Assembly: GCF_001417815.1 (NCBI RefSeq) | Contig: NZ_BCFK01000010.1 | Coordinates: 1 to 43,980, forward strand | DNA length: 43,980 bases | Reading direction: 5' to 3' | Source of the DNA: Bifidobacterium aesculapii | GTDB taxonomy: Bacteria; Actinomycetota; Actinomycetes; Actinomycetales; Bifidobacteriaceae | In this document: one piece after another, positions 40,138 through 43,980 of the stretch | Layout of the letters: the number at the start of each line of letters is the position of its first letter | Numbering within the stretch: position 1 is the first letter of the stretch | The notes under the pieces: model-generated | What the model was told of the DNA's origin: nothing | Database searches by the model: none | The model's input: the letters and a program-made list of their open reading frames with translations, nothing else | Translations under genes and position numbers: made by a program

Positions 40138-40244
40138 ACTCGTCGTCCTTTTCGAACTTGATGTGGCAGTCCGCCCGGTGCCGCCGTCGCGTTGGTTCGC
40201 CGTACGGCCGGCTGGGCGGGTTGTGTCAAAACCGTGCAAAATAT

Positions 40245-40263
40245 CGCTTTTATCGTAAAAGCG
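40245..40263. promoter_or_regulatory. Palindrome between trpS and DUF3073 gene
   Basis: CGCTTTTA-TCG-TAAAAGCG is a perfect 8-bp inverted repeat in an A+T-rich patch of the divergent promoter region. It could be an operator or a leader hairpin for either gene. TTGACA occurs on the minus strand at 40223-40228, but no good -10 follows it. Confidence 0.5.
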
Positions 40264-40347
40264 CGAGCCGACAAGCCCATGGGGATGGATAAGTGGTACG
40301 CTACTTAGTTGATGAATTGATAGCAAGCATTATTTTCAGGGGGTCAC

Positions 40348-40746
40348 ATGGGCCGCGGACGTCAGAAAGCCAAACAGCAGAAAATAGCCCGTAAGCTCAA
40401 GTATCTGACAACCGACACCGATTACGACGAGCTTGCCAAGGAATTAAGCGGTCAGGAGCCGGGCACTGGTTCCGTCGATCCTTTCGCCGATCTTGATGAC
40501 CACTATGAAGGCCACTACGTGGGCGCCGCAGCGGGCGACGACCATGAAGCGAGCCAGCCCGAGGCCGTGTCCGGCGCCCCTGCCGAAGATGATCTCGACG
40601 AATACGCCAAGTGGGCGGCCGAAGCCGCGGCGAAGGCGACCAGCGGCGAATTCCCCGCGGCCAAGCCGGCTGCCGCTGCGGCACCGAAACCGCACAAGCC
40701 GATTCCGATGCCGGTTCCCAGCGCGCTCAAGCGCAAGAAGGACTGA
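40348..40746 (+). CDS. DUF3073 family actinobacterial protein
   Basis: 132 residues. The N-terminus MGRGRQKAKQQKIARKLKYL, then TDYDELAKELSG, is the conserved signature of DUF3073, a small protein nearly universal in actinobacteria and of unknown role. The middle is acidic (FADLDDHYE, DDLDEYAKWAAEAA) and the end is Ala/Pro/Lys-rich (ALKRKKD). There are no membrane segments. AGGGGG precedes the ATG. The basic start could bind nucleic acid (inference). Confidence 0.9.
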   Translation: MGRGRQKAKQQKIARKLKYLTTDTDYDELAKELSGQEPGTGSVDPFADLDDHYEGHYVGAAAGDDHEASQPEAVSGAPAEDDLDEYAKWAAEAAAKATSGEFPAAKPAAAAAPKPHKPIPMPVPSALKRKKD

Positions 40747-40811
40747 CGGTTCCGCTGCCTCTCGCACGTGCCGATTGATCGCGTCGTGCGCTCGTTCCGA
40801 TTACGTGTGAT

Positions 40812-40841
40812 CGTGCTGATTGAACGCGTGCTGATTGAACG
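40812..40841. repeat. 15-bp tandem duplication next to SCP stop
   Basis: CGTGCTGATTGAACG is repeated directly (40812-40826, 40827-40841), ending 4 bases before the stop codon of the minus-strand gene (40846-40848), in the gap between two convergent genes. Confidence 0.88.
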
Positions 40842-40845
40842 CGCA

Positions 40846-41310
40846 TCAATCGTGCAGGGGAAGCAACCAGCCCAAGTCGTCGCGTTCTCCGACCGCGCTG
40901 ATATGCCCGGCCTCCTTCTCTTCCACCCACGTAGTCACGCCCGTGGCGACGCGTAGCCATACGCTCGGCTCGAGTTCGACGACGTCCGGCGGTGTGAGGT
41001 TGTGCGGGTCGGACGCCGGCCCGTCGAGAATCTTGACGGCGCCCCATGGCGCCACGCGCACCTCCACGCCCGGTCCGGGCGCTTTGCGTTCCAACAGGAA
41101 CAGCGAGTAGCGTACCGCCATCGCCATGGTGGGGCGGGGGAGTTGCGGCGCGATGGCCAGTCGTGCGGAAACGGTTCGCTCGTCATGGTCGATTGCCGCC
41201 GCGTCCGTGCCGTCTGTCCCGGCCTCGGCCAGCATCTCGTGCGCCGCGTCGCGCCACGCGTCGTATGCGTGGCGACCGCGCGCCAGGTCTTTCTCCAGAA
41301 TCACTGCCAT
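40846..41310 (-). CDS. Sterol carrier family protein (actinobacterial SCP-like)
   Basis: 154 residues. The C-terminal two-thirds match the bacterial sterol-carrier-like domain found next to housekeeping genes in actinobacteria: MAMAVRYSLFLLERKAPGPGVEVRVAPWGAVKILDGPASDPHNLTPPDVVELEPSVWLRVATG, then WVEEKEAGHISAVGERDDLGWLLPL. It is a soluble cytoplasmic lipid-binding-like fold; the ligand is not known and bifidobacteria make no sterols. Start at 41310 (MAVILEKD) with a weak GGCGGT; an earlier GTG is possible. It lies between DUF3073 and glycogen phosphorylase genes. Confidence 0.82.
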   Translation of the reverse strand: MAVILEKDLARGRHAYDAWRDAAHEMLAEAGTDGTDAAAIDHDERTVSARLAIAPQLPRPTMAMAVRYSLFLLERKAPGPGVEVRVAPWGAVKILDGPASDPHNLTPPDVVELEPSVWLRVATGVTTWVEEKEAGHISAVGERDDLGWLLPLHD

Positions 41311-41459
41311 ACCGCCATTATGCACGCGTGAGGCATTGTCGCGTGCGTCGCCGGTGCGCCGGCGCACCGCGTCGTGCCGCGACGAGCCTTGCGCAGTTCC
41401 GTTCGTGCAGGCTACGTAGTATGGTGAGAATCGTTGACCATGAAAACGTATGCACGATG

Positions 41460-41480
41460 CAGTGCGAATGTAACGCACTG
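41460..41480. promoter_or_regulatory. Inverted repeat upstream of glgP
   Basis: CAGTGCG (41460-41466) and CGCACTG (41474-41480) around AATGTAA, just upstream of the predicted glgP promoter. It could bind a regulator. Confidence 0.45.
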
Positions 41481-41492
41481 TTCATGTGTGGG

Positions 41493-41521
41493 TTGGGTTC
41501 CGTCTGTTGACGAGCTCTAAT
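41493..41521 (+). promoter_or_regulatory. Predicted glgP promoter
   Basis: TTGGGT (41493-41498), a 17-base spacer and TCTAAT (41516-41521), the latter matching five of six consensus bases. It lies about 40 bases upstream of the ATG. Confidence 0.5.
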
Positions 41522-41561
41522 ATGGTCAGGGAAGTCCCTCCCCGGAAGGAAAACGAGAAAT

Positions 41562-43980
41562 ATGACCGAGATCACCGCTCCGAAGTCTCCCGTCACGGCA
41601 GAGCAGTTCGCCGACGAGATTCGTGAACAACTCAAGTACACCCAGGGCGTCACCGTCGAGCAGGCCACTGCGGCCGACGTGTACGTCGCTGTTTCCAAGG
41701 CCGTGCGCAACCACCTGCAGGACGCTTGGTTCACCACTCAGGCCGACACCGTCAACGGCAACACCAAGGCCGTCGGCTACCTGTCCGCCGAATTCCTCAT
41801 GGGCAAGCAGCTCGAGAACGCCCTGCTCAACGCCGGCCTGACCGACCAGTTCGACGCCGCCGTCGAAGCGCTCGGCTTCGAGCCCAAGGACGTCGTCGAC
41901 GCCGAATACGAGCCGGGCCTCGGCAACGGCGGCCTCGGCCGTCTCGCCGCCTGCTTCATCGACTCCCTCGCCTCCCTCGGCGTGCCGGCCTTCGGCTACG
42001 GCATCCAGTACAAGTACGGCATCTTCAAGCAGACGTTCGACGAGAACGGCAAGCAGGTGGAGACTCCGGACTACTGGCTGACCAACGAGGAGCCGTGGGG
42101 CCACATCGACTACAACCGCTCCCAGAAGGTCTCCTTCGGCGGCGAGGTCGTCACCGAGAACGGCAAGAAGGTCTGGAAGCCGGCGTGGTCCGTGCGCGCC
42201 GTGCCGGTCGACTACTTGGTGCCCGGCTACAAGTCCCAGCGCGTGAACACGCTGCGCCTGTGGACCGCCAAGTCCTACGACGAGTTCGACCTGCTCACCT
42301 TCAACAAGAGCGAGTACCTCGACGCCGTCAAGCCGCAGGTCAAGGCCGAGAACATCTCCAAGATCCTCTACCCGGAAGACTCCACCAAGGTCGGCAAGGA
42401 GCTGCGCCTCGAGCAGCAGTACTTCTTCGTCTCCGCCTCCCTGCACGACGCCATCCGCGTCTTCTACCCGGGCCAGGACAAGCCGGACCTCACCACCTTC
42501 CCGAACAAGATCACGTTCCAGCTCAACGACACCCACCCGGTCATCGGCATCCCGGAGCTCATGCGCATCCTCATCGATGAGTACGGCTACGAGTGGGACG
42601 AGGCGTGGTCCATCACCCAGAAGACCTTCAACTACACCTGCCACACGCTGCTGCCGGAGGCCCTCGAGGTCTGGCCGGCCAGCCTCATCGGCGAACTGCT
42701 GCCGCGTCACCTTGAGATCATCAAGAAGATCAACGAGCAGTTCGAGGACGAGCTCAAGGACAAGGGCGTGGCCGACGAGACCATCGAAGACATGCGCATC
42801 TACACCGGTGACGCCGTCCGCATGGCCTACCTCGCCACCTACGGCGGCTCCCACGTCAACGGCGTGGCCGAGCTGCACTCCCAGCTCCTCAAGGACGTCA
42901 CCCTGAAGAACTTCTCCGACGTCTACCCGGACAAGTTCACCAACGTGACCAACGGCGTCACCCCGCGTCGTTTCGTCAAGCTCGCCAACCCGCGTCTGTC
43001 CGACCTCATCACCGAGGGCCTCGGCACCGACACGTGGGTCGCGGACCTCGAGAAGCTCCAGGGCCTCGTCCCGCTCGCGCAGGACGATGAGTTCGTCAAG
43101 AAGTTCGCCGCCGTCAAGAACGCCAACAAGCACGACTTCGTCGCCTTCGCCAAGCGCCACTACGGCATCGACATCGACGAGAACACCCTGTTCAACACGA
43201 TGGTCAAGCGTCTGCACGAGTACAAGCGCCAGAGCCTCAAGATCCTGGCCGTCATCTCCCAGTACGCCGCCATCAAGAACGGCACCGCCAAGCTCGCCGA
43301 CCTCCAGCCGCGCACCGTGTTCTTCGGCGCCAAGGCCGCCCCGGGCTACTACCTCGCCAAGATGACCATCGAGCTCATCAACAACGTCTCCCGCGTCGTC
43401 AACAACGACCCGGACCTCAAGGGCAAGCTCGCCGTCTACATGCTCCCGAACTACAACGTCGAGATGGCCCAGAACCTCATCCCGGCCACCGAGCTCGACG
43501 AGCAGATCTCCCAGGCCGGCAAGGAAGCCTCCGGCACCGGCAACATGAAGTTCGCCCTCAACGGCGCCCTCACCGTCGGCACCCTCGACGGCGCGAACGT
43601 CGAGATCCGCGAGAAGGTCGGCGCCGAGAACTTCTTCCTCTTCGGCATGACCGTCGACGAGGTCGAGAAGCTCTACGCCGAAGGCTACGATCCGGCCAAG
43701 TACTACGAGGCCGACCCGCGCCTCAAGCAGGCCGTCGAACTCGTCGCCAACGGCACCTTCTCCAACGGCGACCGCAACGCCTACGCGCCGCTCGTCGCCG
43801 ATTGGCTGACCAAGGACTGGTTCATGACCTTCGCCGACTTCTCCGCCTACGCCGACATCCAGGCCGAGATTGAGAAGCTCTACAAGGATCCGCTCGAGTG
43901 GAACCGCAAGGCCCTCCTCAACGTCGCGAACTCCGGCTACTTCAGCTCGGACCGCTCGATGGAGGATTACTTGGAGCGCA
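41562..43980 (+). CDS. glgP: Glycogen phosphorylase (partial, runs off the window)
   Basis: GT35 enzyme that releases glucose 1-phosphate from glycogen or maltodextrin with inorganic phosphate and pyridoxal phosphate. 806 codons are present with no stop, so the 3' end lies beyond the window. Landmarks: VGYLSAEFLMGKQLENAL, EPGLGNGGLGRLAACF, FQLNDTHPVIGIPELMR, MVKRLHEYKRQSLKIL, and EASGTGNMKFALNGAL with the cofactor lysine Lys663. GGAAGGAAAA upstream supports the ATG. The reaction is cytoplasmic and feeds the fructose-6-phosphate shunt of bifidobacteria (family and genus knowledge). Codon use is strongly biased, as in a highly expressed gene. Confidence 0.97.
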   Translation, partial: MTEITAPKSPVTAEQFADEIREQLKYTQGVTVEQATAADVYVAVSKAVRNHLQDAWFTTQADTVNGNTKAVGYLSAEFLMGKQLENALLNAGLTDQFDAAVEALGFEPKDVVDAEYEPGLGNGGLGRLAACFIDSLASLGVPAFGYGIQYKYGIFKQTFDENGKQVETPDYWLTNEEPWGHIDYNRSQKVSFGGEVVTENGKKVWKPAWSVRAVPVDYLVPGYKSQRVNTLRLWTAKSYDEFDLLTFNKSEYLDAVKPQVKAENISKILYPEDSTKVGKELRLEQQYFFVSASLHDAIRVFYPGQDKPDLTTFPNKITFQLNDTHPVIGIPELMRILIDEYGYEWDEAWSITQKTFNYTCHTLLPEALEVWPASLIGELLPRHLEIIKKINEQFEDELKDKGVADETIEDMRIYTGDAVRMAYLATYGGSHVNGVAELHSQLLKDVTLKNFSDVYPDKFTNVTNGVTPRRFVKLANPRLSDLITEGLGTDTWVADLEKLQGLVPLAQDDEFVKKFAAVKNANKHDFVAFAKRHYGIDIDENTLFNTMVKRLHEYKRQSLKILAVISQYAAIKNGTAKLADLQPRTVFFGAKAAPGYYLAKMTIELINNVSRVVNNDPDLKGKLAVYMLPNYNVEMAQNLIPATELDEQISQAGKEASGTGNMKFALNGALTVGTLDGANVEIREKVGAENFFLFGMTVDEVEKLYAEGYDPAKYYEADPRLKQAVELVANGTFSNGDRNAYAPLVADWLTKDWFMTFADFSAYADIQAEIEKLYKDPLEWNRKALLNVANSGYFSSDRSMEDYLER

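Noticed and set aside
1..43980. tRNA, rRNA, prophage and insertion sequences
   Set aside because: No tRNA T-arm patterns in the gaps, no rRNA sequence, and no transposase, integrase or phage structural gene were seen.

Overview
The window is high-G+C chromosomal DNA of a Bifidobacterium-type actinobacterium; the species cannot be told from sequence alone. The evidence is the DUF3073 protein that starts MGRGRQKAKQ, the actinobacterial sterol-carrier-like protein, an FHA-FHA-ABC exporter of Rv1747 layout, two CUT1 sugar importers that lack their own ATPase (bifidobacteria normally share one), PEP carboxylase, and an ahpC/thioredoxin-reductase pair. From memory, unverified, the order ahpC-trxB-...-ppc-...-trpS-...-glgP lies close to dnaA in Bifidobacterium genomes. 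That would fit the perfect parS-type palindrome at 7426-7439 and the two adjacent DnaA boxes at 37241-37261.

Layout. 1-1361: no credible gene, but degenerate repeats. 1365-7369: carbohydrate locus 1, with a LacI regulator, solute-binding lipoprotein, two permeases and a GH172 (DUF2961) enzyme; four near-identical palindromic operators lie upstream of the regulator and of the transporter. 7463-10256 (minus strand): a membrane protein, a second LacI regulator and a maltose/galactoside O-acetyltransferase-like protein. 10635-18390: carbohydrate locus 2, with a solute-binding lipoprotein, two permeases, a GH36 alpha-galactosidase interrupted by one in-frame amber codon, a second clan GH-D-like glycosidase and a YczE-type membrane protein. 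18391-19089: an intergenic cluster of inverted repeats. 19090-25532: FHA-ABC exporter, beta-carbonic anhydrase, ahpC and a thioredoxin reductase with an AhpF-N-like domain at its C-terminus. 25533-38387: membrane and metabolic genes (OFA-type MFS transporter, PEP carboxylase, ThrE-like exporter, PutP-like symporter, amidohydrolase) and an orphan DUF559-like nuclease. 38388-43980: trpS, DUF3073, a sterol-carrier-like protein and glycogen phosphorylase, which runs off the right end.

How the genes work together. Locus 1 appears to import an unknown oligosaccharide and cut it with the GH172 enzyme under LacI control. Locus 2 appears to import alpha-galactosides or related sugars, but its main alpha-galactosidase is broken in this sequence. 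ahpC and the reductase form a peroxide-reducing pair separated by three or four hairpins. ppc and glgP belong to central carbon and storage metabolism.

The most unusual sequence features are the amber codon in the GH36 gene; the parS-like palindrome inside a long hairpin; a pair of 181-bp intergenic elements (25696-25876 and 38592-38772) that align without gaps; a 56-nt hairpin followed by a six-codon leader whose stop overlaps an in-frame ATG of the ThrE gene; and repeated short tandem duplications that sit on or next to stop codons (ahpC, thrE, trpS, the sterol-carrier gene).
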